A DNA stretch of 57,366 nt from Pseudovibrio denitrificans JCM 12308 (GTDB taxonomy: Bacteria; Pseudomonadota; Alphaproteobacteria; Rhizobiales; Stappiaceae): NCBI RefSeq assembly GCF_001310815.1, contig NZ_BAZK01000030.1:1-57366 (forward strand). Direction: 5' to 3'. Positions 27,014 to 36,735 of this stretch are shown here, piece after piece (position 1 is the first letter of the stretch; each line of letters opens with the position of its first letter). Under the pieces are notes generated by a model. The model saw nothing but the letters and a program-made list of their open reading frames with translations. It had not been told where the DNA came from and did not search any database. A program made the position numbers and the translations under genes.

Positions 27014-27775
27014 TTACTTGTAACCATCTGAAACGGGGCGGCAACAGCCTTTGAGAGTGACCGGCTTTTGTCCCGGCTGAGTGACCGTGGCAACGGCTTC
27101 GCCCCAGACGAATGAGTCCAATGGCGTGAAGGTGCACTGCTTTTCGGTGATCGTCATCTGAAGCTCGATGCCTTTGTCGCCTGCTTTTAAAAGCGTTGCG
27201 TTCTTGTCATTCTCCGCTGTGACAGACTGGAAGGGCACGCGGTGGAGCAGGCCGATGATGTTGGAGTAGGTGACGACGTTGGAGTTCCATTCAATGCTCC
27301 AGGACGGTTCAGTTCCGCCGCATACACCAAGCACAGGAAGATCAGTGCCTGAGAATGGAACGGGGACTGCGGCTTTCAGTTTGTCTGCATGGACCCAGCC
27401 CTCAATCTCTCCGATGCTGACATGCTGCCAGCGTGTATCGTCAATCTGTTTTTCCTCACCACTTGAGTTCAGGATCGTATCGCCCGGCAGCTGCACGATG
27501 ACTGCTGCTTCATCAGAGGGCGCATCGTAGATCGAGAGTAGGGCGCCGAGGCTTTGGTCGACTTGGCTGTAGTAACCGGGGTGGACCTGTTGGGATTGGT
27601 CGGCGCCGGACTGATCTGAGCTTGTGTCGGAAGACGGGACTTGATCCTGCTCTTGATTGTCCGAGGTATCTGATTGAGCTGCAGCAGGTAGTGCGAATAT
27701 GCTTATTGAAAACCCACCCACTAACATTAATGTTAGAAGCTGACGGGCTGCATTTTTCAAGACAGTTGAGGCCAT
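27014..27775 (-). CDS. Exported protein with bacterial SH3-type domain
   Basis: A 253-residue protein with a signal peptide (residues 1-34, ending PAAAQS), a Ser/Asp/Gln-rich linker (SDTSDNQEQDQVPSSDTSS, about 35-65), an SH3b-like domain (ALLSIYDAPSDEAAVIVQLPGD through WQHVSIGEIEGWVHADKL) and a C-terminal domain with paired cysteines (LGVCGGTEPSWSIEW, KQCTFTP, KGCCRP) like those of uncharacterised COG3650-type exported proteins. SH3b domains often bind cell wall. The gene converges with the L,D-transpeptidase gene, which fits an envelope role but does not prove one. Confidence 0.78.
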   Translation of the reverse strand: MASTVLKNAARQLLTLMLVGGFSISIFALPAAAQSDTSDNQEQDQVPSSDTSSDQSGADQSQQVHPGYYSQVDQSLGALLSIYDAPSDEAAVIVQLPGDTILNSSGEEKQIDDTRWQHVSIGEIEGWVHADKLKAAVPVPFSGTDLPVLGVCGGTEPSWSIEWNSNVVTYSNIIGLLHRVPFQSVTAENDKNATLLKAGDKGIELQMTITEKQCTFTPLDSFVWGEAVATVTQPGQKPVTLKGCCRPVSDGYK

Positions 27776-27938
27776 CTCTTGCTCCTGATGGCTGCGGTTG
27801 GGGACGCGCCATTCTTGTTGTTTTCGCAGGAGCCTAGCAAAGTTTCGCCTAGGAAAGCTTAAGTTGTGTTGTGCGGTTCTACTGAAGCTCTTAGGGGAGG
27901 TTGAGTGGTTGTTTTCTACTTTGCGCTGAGCTTGTGCC

Positions 27939-28544
27939 TCAAATTACTGGTTGTCTGATGATGGTCTTTCTCTTTTGTGAGGCGGTTCGAGTTGGGTCGT
28001 CCAGATAGATTTGATGATGGAAGCCGTTGGGTTTCAGATCGTGTTCTGGCAGGAAATCCTGGTAGAGCTTGGTGTTGATCTCTTCCAGCTCCTCATAGGG
28101 CCCTTTATGCAGGATTTGGACTGAGCGACCTTCTTTCATGACTTCTCTGCGCAGTGTTGTAGGCTTTTCTCCCAGTCTCCCAACTGCGGTTTCAACGCCT
28201 TGTTCGAAGAGGGCGTCATCGGTCCAATGAGGCAAGACGATCATCAAACGCCATTTTAACTTATCTTTGTTTCTAAGGATGAGATCACTCATATCATCGG
28301 CCCACCACAGGCATTCCAAAGGTGGTTCTGCAAAGCGTTTTCCCATCCGCTTCTTTGCATCCTGTTTGATGGGGTAGATCGTGGTGAAAAGCCATTTGAT
28401 TGCTTTGGCAAAGACCTCGCCTTCAGGGTTGCCATCACCATCAATCACAGCAAATTGCATGTCGGGAACATCGACAAACGTGAAATGGTCGCTTGGTGGG
28501 CGGTATAGTTCATAGAGCCTGTCTCTGAAATCGGTTGTCGTCAT
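27939..28544 (-). CDS. GyrI-like small-molecule-binding protein
   Basis: A 201-residue single-domain GyrI-like protein (SOUL/SBM fold). Signature parts are FTFVDVPDMQFAVIDGDGNPEGEVF at the start, PPLECLWWADD in the middle, and VQILHKGPYEELEEINTKLYQDF, followed by HHQIYLDDPTRT at the end. Some members of this subgroup bind or hydrolyse small electrophilic toxins; the WADD and acidic residues are in place, but the ligand is unknown. Its start lies ten bases after the PadR stop, so the two form one operon under the palindromic operators at 29100-29142. Confidence 0.88.
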   Translation of the reverse strand: MTTTDFRDRLYELYRPPSDHFTFVDVPDMQFAVIDGDGNPEGEVFAKAIKWLFTTIYPIKQDAKKRMGKRFAEPPLECLWWADDMSDLILRNKDKLKWRLMIVLPHWTDDALFEQGVETAVGRLGEKPTTLRREVMKEGRSVQILHKGPYEELEEINTKLYQDFLPEHDLKPNGFHHQIYLDDPTRTASQKRKTIIRQPVI

Positions 28545-28554
28545 AGCTGTGTCC

Positions 28555-29097
28555 TCATGTGTTCCATGGTTTGCAGGTCATGTAGTCCAGAGTTTTCTGA
28601 AGCCAGTCGGCCTCTGATTTGAGCTGAGCGATGGAGTAGTCGAAGAGGGTATCGATGTGGTCGGGCAAGGGTTGTTGATCTAATTGGATGCCTTCAATTC
28701 GGGTGATTTCTTCCTGGATTGCCTTGTTGCGCTGGTTTAGAGCGTCGAGAGCTTGCTCGCGTTGTAAGGCAGGCCAGTGGATCATACCCATGAGTAGGGA
28801 TGAGTATGTTGGGCGGACTGTGGTGAGAGCTGAGAGTGTTTGGGTGATGAGAGCTTGTTGGCCAGCCTCTGTCATGAGGTAGCTCTTCTTCGCTTTCGTA
28901 CCAGCTGGTTTTTCAGCAGTGACGAGGCCTTTCTTTTCCAGCTTGCCGAGAACGAAGTAGATGGAGGAGAAGCCGATTTGCGTCCATTCGCGCATGCCGC
29001 GCTGTTCGATAATCTGTTCCAGCTCATAGCCGTGGCGAGGCATTTCGGAAACGAGACCGAGGACGAGAAGTTCGCTGTCAGTGAGGCTCTCAGACAT
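28555..29097 (-). CDS. PadR-family transcriptional regulator
   Basis: A 180-residue regulator. The winged-helix PadR domain fills residues 8-85 (LLVLGLVSEMPRHGYELEQIIEQRG, IYFVLGKLEKKGLVTAEKP), followed by a helical dimerisation arm with Leu/Gln-rich helices. It lies directly downstream of two palindromes that share the half-site TATTCTAG, so autorepression is likely. With the GyrI-like gene it makes a two-gene unit that could sense and neutralise one compound. Confidence 0.9.
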   Translation of the reverse strand: MSESLTDSELLVLGLVSEMPRHGYELEQIIEQRGMREWTQIGFSSIYFVLGKLEKKGLVTAEKPAGTKAKKSYLMTEAGQQALITQTLSALTTVRPTYSSLLMGMIHWPALQREQALDALNQRNKAIQEEITRIEGIQLDQQPLPDHIDTLFDYSIAQLKSEADWLQKTLDYMTCKPWNT

Positions 29098-29099
29098 AC

Positions 29100-29117
29100 T
29101 ATTCTAGCCTTAGAATA
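29100..29117. promoter_or_regulatory. Probable PadR operator, gene-proximal
   Basis: TATTCTA and TAGAATA form an inverted repeat with a 4-base spacer, two bases upstream of the padR start codon; it overlaps the leader and could block both promoter and ribosome site. Confidence 0.6.
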
Positions 29118-29122
29118 AGATC

Positions 29123-29142
29123 ATATTCTAGTACTAGAATAT
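29123..29142. promoter_or_regulatory. Probable PadR operator, distal perfect palindrome
   Basis: A perfect 20-base palindrome (ATATTCTAGT and ACTAGAATAT) whose centre lies 24 bases from the centre of the site at 29100-29117, two helical turns apart with the same half-site. Confidence 0.7.
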
Positions 29143-29195
29143 ATGTGCTCGAGTCGTCAATCTTTGGCTTTTGAGACTTGGCTGGATGGAAGCTG

Positions 29196-29963
29196 TTAGT
29201 GTTTGCGTGTGACCATCACTAGCATGTTGTCGCGTAGGCTTACGTGTTGACGATAGAGTAGCAAGCAGCGGCAGTTGAACTCGTTCTCGCGCTTTTGGAA
29301 ATACTCGGCATAGCGATGGATGTCGTGCCGATTCACATCTTCAATCATATAGACGCCGTTGCTTGCGAGCAGGTCTATGATGTTCTCAAAGAAGACAACC
29401 CCGGCCTCGAAATGATGCAGGCCGTCATCAATGATCAGGTCAAAAGGCTCCGGCTTTGCATTGCTTTTGAAGTTGGCGATGCTTTCAGGGCTAGTCTGGT
29501 CCACCTGATAGGTCTGAATGCGGCTGTCGGTGAACAGGCATTTCTCATCGATATCGACACCAGTGATCTCGGCGTTGGGGAAGTAATCTCGCCAGACGCG
29601 GAGGGATGCACCGGGTTTCCCTTCTTTGCCCATGTTGGACAGGCAGCTGGTGTCATTGGTGCCGATGCCGCACTCCAGCACGTTCGTGATCTTGTCGCGG
29701 CAATGGTCAAAGATCATACTGTAGAAGTCTGTGTAGGTGTGAGGCTCCCAGTTGAACTGAGTGGTCTCTGGACAGTTGGTGCCTTTGTCGCTGCCGTAGA
29801 CGTCACAAAGTTGCGCCAGATAGCTGTTTTTGGCGGGGGCATAGAATGCTTCAATGCGCTGCCCCAGGTGCTCCTCTACCGATGCTCGTGTCTTTTCCAG
29901 TTTGGTTTTGGGAGTGAGCTGTCGGAGGACCTTGTTAAAGGCGAGCGTGCTTGTGGTGTTCAT
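29196..29963 (-). CDS. SAM-dependent methyltransferase, macrocin O-methyltransferase-like
   Basis: A class I methyltransferase of about 255 residues. It shows YGSDKGT followed by HTYTDFYSMIFD, the SAM motif NVLECGIGTNDTSC, the acidic post-I ITGVDIDEK, and FDLIIDDGLHHFEAGVVFFENI with a late YMIEDVNRH, the layout of demethylmacrocin/CmcI-type methyltransferases acting on sugars or small natural products. The substrate is unknown. The start is uncertain; an upstream ATG at 30011 adds 16 residues and neither has a clear ribosome site. Confidence 0.75.
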   Translation of the reverse strand: MNTTSTLAFNKVLRQLTPKTKLEKTRASVEEHLGQRIEAFYAPAKNSYLAQLCDVYGSDKGTNCPETTQFNWEPHTYTDFYSMIFDHCRDKITNVLECGIGTNDTSCLSNMGKEGKPGASLRVWRDYFPNAEITGVDIDEKCLFTDSRIQTYQVDQTSPESIANFKSNAKPEPFDLIIDDGLHHFEAGVVFFENIIDLLASNGVYMIEDVNRHDIHRYAEYFQKRENEFNCRCLLLYRQHVSLRDNMLVMVTRKH

Positions 29964-30086
29964 GATTGCCGCGTCTTGCAAGTTGGTGCTGAGAGGTGCG
30001 TAGATTAGCATTCTCAGGCGTTTGGAATACTCCCACCTTTCTGGTGCGGATTTCCTTGGAGCAAGATTGAGTGGGCATTGCGCAAT

Positions 30087-30114
30087 AAAAAAGGGCCACC
30101 GAAGCAGCCCTTTT
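30087..30114 (-). terminator. Rho-independent terminator of secA
   Basis: On the minus strand AAAAGGGCTGC pairs with the GGCCCTTTTTT side around TTCG, ending in T residues, 20 bases past the secA stop. Confidence 0.85.
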
Positions 30115-30134
30115 CTAAATCAATGATTGCCGGA

Positions 30135-32920
30135 TCAGACGAGTGCGCCGTGGCAATGCTTGTACTTTTTGCCAGAACCACATGGGCAAGGCTCGTTGCG
30201 ACCTACGCGACCCCATGTTTCAGGGTCTTCTGAGTCTCGGCCTTCTGGTGCAGATGCAGCGCGCGCATCTGCCAGTTGGCGATCAGCTTCAGCCATTTCA
30301 TCTTCACCAGTCAGTGGATTGGTGTGATGTGCTTCCATGTGAGCCGGCATCTGAGGTGTTTCAGGTGCCTGCTGCTGAACCAGTTCAACATGCATCAGCT
30401 GGCTTGTTGTGGTCTGGCGCAGAGTGCTCAGCATGTTTTCGAAGAGAGTGAAGGACTCAGTTTTGTATTCCTGAAGAGGATCACGCTGAGCGTAACCGCG
30501 CAGGCCAACTGCTGAGCGCAGGTGGTCAAGGTTCGCCAGGTGCTCACGCCACAGATTATCAATGGTCTGAAGCAGAACTGCACGCTCGATCTGACGCATG
30601 ATGTCAGGACCGTAGTTTGCAGCCTTTGCAGCCATCACTTCGTTGGCTTCTTTCTTCAGGCGCGTGGTTACTTCTTCGTCCGCGATGCCTTCCTCGTTTG
30701 CCCAATCAACGATTGGCAGATCGAGGTTCAGCTTGGTGCGAACTTCTTCCTTCAGGCCTTCAGTATCCCACTGTTCTGGGTAGGCACGTTCCGGAATGTG
30801 TGCTGCAACGAGGTCTTCAACGAACTCTTCGCGCATTTCTGCTACGGCTTCCTGAGTGACTTCTGGATCCATCATTTCGAGACGCTGATCGAAGACAACT
30901 TTACGCTGGTCGTTCATCACATCATCGAACTTCAGCAGGTTCTTACGAATGTCGAAGTTGCGTGCTTCCACTTTCTGCTGAGCTTTTTCGAGCGCCTTGT
31001 TGATCCAAGGGTGAACGATTGCCTCGCCTTCCTGCAAACCGAGCTTCTGAAGCATGGAGTCCATGCGCTCAGAACCGAAGATGCGCATCAGGTCATCCTG
31101 CAGAGACAGGAAGAACTTGGAGTGCCCAGGGTCACCCTGACGACCGGAACGACCACGCAGCTGGTTGTCGATGCGGCGGCTTTCGTGGCGCTCAGTTGCA
31201 ACAACGTAAAGGCCACCAGCTTCAAGAGCTTTTTGCTTCAGCTCTTCAACTTCTTTCTTGATGGCTTCTTCTTTAGCGGTGCGATCTGCGCCTTCAGGCA
31301 TGTCACCAAGCTCGTTCGCAACGCGCATTTCAACGTTACCACCGAGCTGAATGTCGGTACCACGGCCTGCCATGTTGGTTGCAATGGTCACAGCGCCCGG
31401 CACACCTGCCTGTGCGATGATGCTTGCTTCCTGCTCATGGTAACGCGCGTTCAGAACTGCAAAGACTTTCTGCTTGCCAGCGGACTTTGCGTAGTCAGCA
31501 AGTGCCTTTGGATCAGAAACGTCGATCTGCTTGTAACCATGCTTCATGAGAAGCTCAGCCAGCAGCTCGGACTTTTCGATGGATGTGGTGCCAACCAGAA
31601 CTGGCTGACCGCGTTCGTGACAGTCGTCAACCAGCTCCATGATCGCGTTGTATTTCTCAGCGACGGTGCGGTAGACTCATCGTCGTCGTCAATACGCTGC
31701 ACAGGAACGTTGGTTGGAATGTCAACAACATCCAGGCTGTAGATGTCCATGAATTCTTCCGCTTCGGTCATCGCTGTACCGGTCATGCCAGCAAGCTTGT
31801 CGTACATGCGGAAGTAGTTCTGGAATGTAATAGACGCGAGGGTCTGGTTCTCTGGCTGGATCGCAACTTTTTCTTTTGCTTCCAGAGCCTGGTGAAGGCC
31901 TTCAGAGAAACGACGACCTGGCATCATACGACCGGTGAACTCGTCAATGATGACGACTTCGTCGTTGCGTACGATGTAGTCTTTATCGCGCTGGAACAGT
32001 TTGTGAGCTTTCAGGCCCTGCTGCAGGTGGTGTACCGCTGTGACGTTTTCCACATCATAAAGCGAATCACCTTTCAGGAGGTCAGCTTCAGACAAGAGTT
32101 GCTCTAGCTTCTCGTTACCTGCTTCAGTGAAGGTAGCGGAGCGAGCTTTCTCATCAATCTCGAAGTCCTCATCTACAAGCTTAGGAATGAAGGCATCGAT
32201 GGCATTGTAGAAATCGGTGCGGTCTTCCAGAGGACCGGAGATGATCAGCGGTGTACGTGCTTCGTCGACGAGGATGGAGTCCACCTCATCCACGATTGCA
32301 AAGTGATGCGGACGCTGCACCATGGACTCACGATCGTACTTCATGTTGTCACGAAGGTAATCGAAGCCGAATTCGTTGTTGGTACCGTAAGTTACGTCAG
32401 CGGCATAAGCTGCTTTACGTTCTTCATCGGAAATGCCGTGAACGATGAGACCGGTTGTTAGGCCGAGGAAGCGATAGATCTGGCCCATCCACTCAACGTC
32501 ACGAGAGGCGAGGTAATCGTTCACGGTTACAACGTGAACACCCTTACCGCTCAATGCGTTAAGGTATACTGGTGCGGTTGCCACAAGGGTTTTACCTTCA
32601 CCGGTACGCATTTCGGTGATTTCACCAGCATGAAGAACCATGCCGCCGATGAGCTGTACATCGTACTGACGAAGGCCAAGAACACGGCGAGATGCTTCAC
32701 GCACAACAGCAAAAGCAGGGACGAGGAGATCATCCAGCTTTGCGCCATTTGCAAGCTGCTCACGGAACTCGTCTGTTTTGGCTTTCAGCTGATCATCCGT
32801 CAGAGCTTCCATTTCTGGCTCTAAAGCATTGATAGCAGCTACTTTAGGCTTGAGTGTCTTGATCCGACGGTCGTTAGCAGAACCAAATATTTTTCGAGCG
32901 AGTGCGCCGAGCCCCACCAT
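30135..32920 (-). CDS. secA: Preprotein translocase ATPase SecA (one frameshift)
   Basis: The motor of the Sec export pathway, about 928 residues when repaired. First frame (to about 31676): SecA DEAD domain with Walker A MRTGEGKTLVA near residue 105, VDEVDSILVDEARTPLIISG, and preprotein crosslinking domain. Second frame: the second ATPase domain (LVGTTSIEKSE, NMAGRGTDIQLGGN, QLRGRSGRQGDPG), helical wing and scaffold domains, and a C-terminal zinc motif NEPCPCGSGKKYKHCHGAL. One G is missing in GAG-GTC near 31676. The gene is essential, so a real break is not credible. It diverges from the PpiC-type isomerase gene. Confidence 0.96.
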
Positions 32921-33186
32921 GTGGCGGTCCTTCCTCTGTTGGGCGCGCCGGTTGTTTCACGTCGCGGCCGGGCCCTAAAAAACTTCACATTCGTGATCTA
33001 TCCAGTCAAAACTCTGTGGTTCTGACATGAGTCACAGCATATTAAGCACCTGCGCGTAAAAAAGCAGGCGACAGAGAGATAAGAGTGGGCTCAAGGGTTG
33101 TCAACGGCAGTTGCCGTCGCAACATAAAGCTTTGTTGTTTTGCAACTCTTTTTAAACTCTCCATAAACAGGAAAGAAAGAGATCTT

Positions 33187-34056
33187 ATGCTTCGTAAATT
33201 TACAGGGATCCTCGGCAGCTCAGTTGCAGTTGCTGCACTGGCCATTAGCCTGAATGTTGCTCAGGCACAGGATGCAGACACTGCACCTGATCTAGACAAG
33301 CCAGTTGCCAAGGTCGGAAACAGCGTTATTACCGAAGCAGATCTTGCTTATGCCGCGCAGGACTATGCGCAGCAGCTGCAGCGTGTTCCTCCAACCGAAT
33401 GGCGCAAGGTTTTGACCGACGTGCTGGTGGAGATGAAACTGCTGGCTGAGGCTGGTGAGGAAGAAAAACTCGCAGAAACTGACGACTTTAAACGCCTGAT
33501 GGCATTTGAACGTACTCGTGCGCTGCGTAATGCCTACTTCCAGAAGTACATTCAGAGCGCGATTACTGAAGATGAAGTCAAGGCTGCTTATGACGCTGAG
33601 TATGCCAACTACCAGGGCGCGCCTGAGATCAATGCAGCTCATATCCTTGTAGAAAAGGAAGATGAAGCAAAGGAAATCATCAAGCAGCTTGAAGGTGGTG
33701 CGGACTTTGCCGAACTTGCAAAAGAGAAGTCTACCGGTCCTTCCGGCCCTAACGGTGGTGACCTCGGTTTCTTCGGTAAAGGCCAGATGGTTCCTGAGTT
33801 TGAAACCGCTGCTTTTGCTCTGAAACCAGGCGAGTTCACAAAAGAGCCTGTGCAAACACAGTTTGGTTACCACGTCATTTTGAACAAGGAAGCCCGCACT
33901 CAGCCAGCGCCAACTCTGGAAGCTGCTGAAGGTCAGATCCGTCAGGAGCTGGTTCTCGCGAAATTCCGTGAAGTGCTTGAAGAGCTGAAAGCCAAGAACA
34001 CTGTGGAAATCATTGGCGCAGATGCTGATGAAGCGAAGGCTGAAGAAAGCAAGTAA
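33187..34056 (+). CDS. Parvulin-type periplasmic peptidyl-prolyl isomerase
   Basis: A 289-residue exported foldase. Signal peptide MLRKFTGILGSSVAVAALAISLNVAQAQD, a SurA-like helical N-domain, then the PpiC domain from about residue 150 (INAAHILVEKEDEAKEIIKQLEGG, GPNGGDLGFFGKGQMVPEFETAAF, TQFGYHVI), and an acidic Ala/Glu-rich C-terminus. It helps fold exported proteins, which fits its place opposite secA; the N-terminus of the frame upstream of 33187 is not used. ATG 33187 has AAAGAGA upstream. A terminator follows. Confidence 0.92.
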   Translation: MLRKFTGILGSSVAVAALAISLNVAQAQDADTAPDLDKPVAKVGNSVITEADLAYAAQDYAQQLQRVPPTEWRKVLTDVLVEMKLLAEAGEEEKLAETDDFKRLMAFERTRALRNAYFQKYIQSAITEDEVKAAYDAEYANYQGAPEINAAHILVEKEDEAKEIIKQLEGGADFAELAKEKSTGPSGPNGGDLGFFGKGQMVPEFETAAFALKPGEFTKEPVQTQFGYHVILNKEARTQPAPTLEAAEGQIRQELVLAKFREVLEELKAKNTVEIIGADADEAKAEESK

Positions 34057-34109
34057 TAGGCATCTGCTTATTAGCTCTGCTGATTATTGAAATAAAACAT
34101 CTTGTTTTT

Positions 34110-34149
34110 GTAGCCCCGGATGGCTTAGGCCTTCCGGGGCTACTTTTTT
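34110..34149 (+). terminator. Rho-independent terminator after the isomerase gene
   Basis: GTAGCCCCGGA pairs perfectly with TCCGGGGCTAC around a 12-base loop, followed by six T residues. Confidence 0.93.
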
Positions 34150-34183
34150 GATGCATTGGCATTGTTATCTTCGGGAGGTTTTC

Positions 34184-35416
34184 ATGTCCGCGACTATTTC
34201 TCCACTCGCACCCAAGTCTTACCCTGAGCTTCCGGAAGTTAAGGGCGTTCGAATGGCGACGGCTGCAGCTGGGTTGAAGTACGAAGGGCGTACTGATGTT
34301 CTTCTCGCAGTGTTTGATGAGCCTGCTCAGATTGTCGGTGTGTTCACAAAATCCAAATGTACCAGTGCGCCGGTGGACTGGTGTAAGCAGAACCTTTCCA
34401 AGGGTGTTGCTCGTGCGATTATGGTCAACTCCGGTAATGCGAATGCGTTTACTGGGAAGAAGGGACTAGCCTCTGTTCAGCTGTCTGCAGATATCCTGTC
34501 TAAGGCGACGGGCTTTGCTGCTGATGAGTTGTACCTTGCCTCTACTGGTGTGATTGGTGAGCCTCTTCCGGCTGAGAAGTTTGCAGATGTTGCAGATAGC
34601 CTTGTGACTGATGCTATTGCTGACAAGTGGATGGATGCTGCTAAAGCGATCATGACCACAGACACCTATCCAAAGCTGAGCACCCGAAGTGTGAAGCTGG
34701 GTGAGGCGACAGTGACCTTGAACGGTATCGCGAAAGGCGCGGGTATGATCGCGCCTGACATGGCGACCATGCTTGGCTTCCTGTTCACTGACGCTCCAAT
34801 CAAAGCACCTGCCTTGCAGAGCTTGCTTTCTGAGTGTGTAGGCGGCTCCTTTAACTCCATCACCGTTGATAGTGATACATCCACCTCGGACACCGTGCTG
34901 CTTGCTGCTACTGGTTCTGCAAGTGATGAATGGATTGAAGATGCTGCGGATCCACGTCTTGTTGAGTTCCGCGAAGCTCTCTCCAGCATGATGCTTGAGC
35001 TGGCACAGATGATCGTGCGTGATGGGGAAGGGGCAACCAAATTCGTTGAAGTGAAGGTGGAAGGTGCTGAGAGCGATGCCTCTGCCAAGCGGATCGCGAT
35101 GGCGATTGCTAACTCTCCACTGATGAAAACTGCTTTTGCCGGTGAGGATGCGAACTGGGGCCGCGTCGTTATGGCTGTTGGTAAAGCTGGTGAGCCTGCA
35201 GATCGTGATCGATTGGCGATCTGGTTTGGTGACATCCGCGTAGCAGTTGATGGTGAGCGAGATCCAGACTACAGCGAAGATGAAGCTTCCGCAGTCATGA
35301 AAGAAGATGAGATCGTCCTGAAGGTTGATCTTGGCATTGGAAATGGCAGCGCGACTGTGTGGACATGCGATCTCACCAAGGAGTATGTGGCAATCAATGG
35401 TGACTACAGAAGCTAA
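34184..35416 (+). CDS. argJ: Bifunctional ornithine acetyltransferase / N-acetylglutamate synthase
   Basis: The 410-residue arginine-biosynthesis enzyme of the acetyl cycle. It is a self-processing N-terminal nucleophile enzyme: the cleavage site lies in KGAGMIAPDMATMLGF, with Thr195 as the new N-terminus. Other marks are MVNSGNANAFTGKKG (oxyanion region), STGVIGEPL, DSDTSTSDT and the C-terminal DLTKEYVAINGDYRS. ATG 34184 has GGGAGG six bases before it; the longer frame from 34148 falls in the upstream terminator. Its end overlaps the next gene by 20 bases, so the two are coupled. Confidence 0.97.
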   Translation: MSATISPLAPKSYPELPEVKGVRMATAAAGLKYEGRTDVLLAVFDEPAQIVGVFTKSKCTSAPVDWCKQNLSKGVARAIMVNSGNANAFTGKKGLASVQLSADILSKATGFAADELYLASTGVIGEPLPAEKFADVADSLVTDAIADKWMDAAKAIMTTDTYPKLSTRSVKLGEATVTLNGIAKGAGMIAPDMATMLGFLFTDAPIKAPALQSLLSECVGGSFNSITVDSDTSTSDTVLLAATGSASDEWIEDAADPRLVEFREALSSMMLELAQMIVRDGEGATKFVEVKVEGAESDASAKRIAMAIANSPLMKTAFAGEDANWGRVVMAVGKAGEPADRDRLAIWFGDIRVAVDGERDPDYSEDEASAVMKEDEIVLKVDLGIGNGSATVWTCDLTKEYVAINGDYRS

Positions 35417-36218
35417 GCGGGTTCAACCTCGCCAACCAAACTGCGATCTGGAAACAGTTTTGAAGCTGGAGCAGGCGAACCTGAACTGCTTTCCAAGCTT
35501 AATGACGCATCATGATGGGAGCTGGATTTCCCGGCTCTCACCAGGTGGAAGCGCTCGCCGCAATAACTCGCTGAACTTTTATGATGTTAATGATGGCGAT
35601 GAAGCTGAAGAGCGGCTTGTTGCAGCTCGTCAACGCTTTAAGAAGCGCGATGTGGCTTTTCACATACGTTGGACGCCGTTGGTTCCAGCAGATGTAGATC
35701 AGGTTCTGACTGAGCAAAACTACACGCGGCTTGATGAAACGCTTGTGCTGTCCCGGTCCATCTGGGTTCTTGGTGATACTGATGTGCCCAAGGGCTACAA
35801 GCTCAGTGAAGTCTCTCTTGATGAGTGGATCAGAACATATGCGCTGGTTGGTGGCGCGCAGCCGGGTGCGCCTCTTGATGCTACGGTGCAAGCACTTCAC
35901 GATGTGCTTTCCAGAGTTGCTGTTGAGCTGGTTGCGCTGGTCGTGGAAACTGATGATGGCATCCCCGCAGCAGTTCTTCTTGGTGTTGTCGACGGTGATA
36001 TGCTTGGCATCTTTAGTGTAGCAACTGCAGAAGCCTACCGCCGGCAAGGATTGGCTTATGCGTTGATGTGTGAAGTGCAGCGGCTTGGTGCCGAACGAGG
36101 GGCCGAGACAGCGTGGCTGCAAGTGGTTGCTGAGAATGCGCCTGCAGTAGAGCTCTACGATTCCCTTGGATATCGGGAAGCCTATGCCTATCACTACTGC
36201 CGAGACGCCCAGCCTTAA
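35397..36218 (+). CDS. GNAT-family N-acetyltransferase
   Basis: A 273-residue acetyltransferase. The catalytic GNAT domain is in the C-terminal half: VDGDMLGIFSVATAEAYRRQGLAYALM (acetyl-CoA pyrophosphate loop RRQGLA) and WLQVVAENAPAVELYDSLGYREAYAYHY. The N-terminal half is a second, degenerate acetyltransferase-like region. It overlaps the end of argJ by 20 bases, typical of alphaproteobacteria where this gene lies between argJ and mutT. The acceptor is unknown. Confidence 0.88.
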   Translation: MVTTEAKRVQPRQPNCDLETVLKLEQANLNCFPSLMTHHDGSWISRLSPGGSARRNNSLNFYDVNDGDEAEERLVAARQRFKKRDVAFHIRWTPLVPADVDQVLTEQNYTRLDETLVLSRSIWVLGDTDVPKGYKLSEVSLDEWIRTYALVGGAQPGAPLDATVQALHDVLSRVAVELVALVVETDDGIPAAVLLGVVDGDMLGIFSVATAEAYRRQGLAYALMCEVQRLGAERGAETAWLQVVAENAPAVELYDSLGYREAYAYHYCRDAQP

Positions 36219-36302
36219 GAAAATCAGTAAAATTTCACTCGGGATCTTTGGTATGGTTTCTAAAAGGTTTTCAGGGTGGTCCTTTGTGAAACGGGAAAAT
36301 AA

Positions 36303-36706
36303 ATGAAAATTGTGATGGTTGCGGCGTGTGCCTCATTGATGAAGACAACCGCATTCTGCTTGCTCAACGTCCCGAAGGGAAATCAATGGCGGGATTCTGG
36401 GAGTTTCCGGGCGGTAAGATTGAAAGCAATGAAACGCCAGAGGATTGTCTGATCCGTGAATTATCCGAGGAGCTCGGAATTACGGTTAAAAAAGAGTGCC
36501 TTGCTCCCCTTAGTTTCGCTAGCCACACTTACGAAGATTTTCATCTGCTGATGCCACTTTACGTTTGTAGGCGATGGTCGGGCACACCTCATGGGGCAGA
36601 GGGGCAGAACCTGAAATGGGTACGGGCAGTTCGTTTGCGTGATTATGACATGCCACCAGCAGATGAGCCGCTGATCCCGCATCTAATCGACCTTGTGTCT
36701 TATTAG
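36303..36706 (+). CDS. mutT: 8-oxo-dGTP diphosphatase MutT (one frameshift near the start)
   Basis: A 134-residue Nudix hydrolase that removes oxidised dGTP from the nucleotide pool. The Nudix box is GGKIESNETPEDCLIRELSEELGI (positions of G, E and EEL all kept), followed by ADEPLIPHL. The clean frame starts at GTG 36326 and lacks the first strand; seven codons upstream in another frame give MKIVMVAA, and one extra G at 36325/36326 joins them as a normal MutT start. ATG 36303 has GGGAAAA upstream. Confidence 0.9.
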
Positions 36707-36735
36707 CGGGAGATCACGGAGAACAAGAGGCAGTA

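Noticed and set aside
31600..31700. Programmed frameshift in secA
   Set aside because: No slippery heptamer or downstream stem is evident, and eleven similar one-base losses occur in unrelated genes, so error is the simpler reading.
30522..31742. A 406-residue open frame antisense to secA
   Set aside because: Same reason: shadow of a conserved GC-biased gene, Cys/His/Leu-rich, no recognisable motif.
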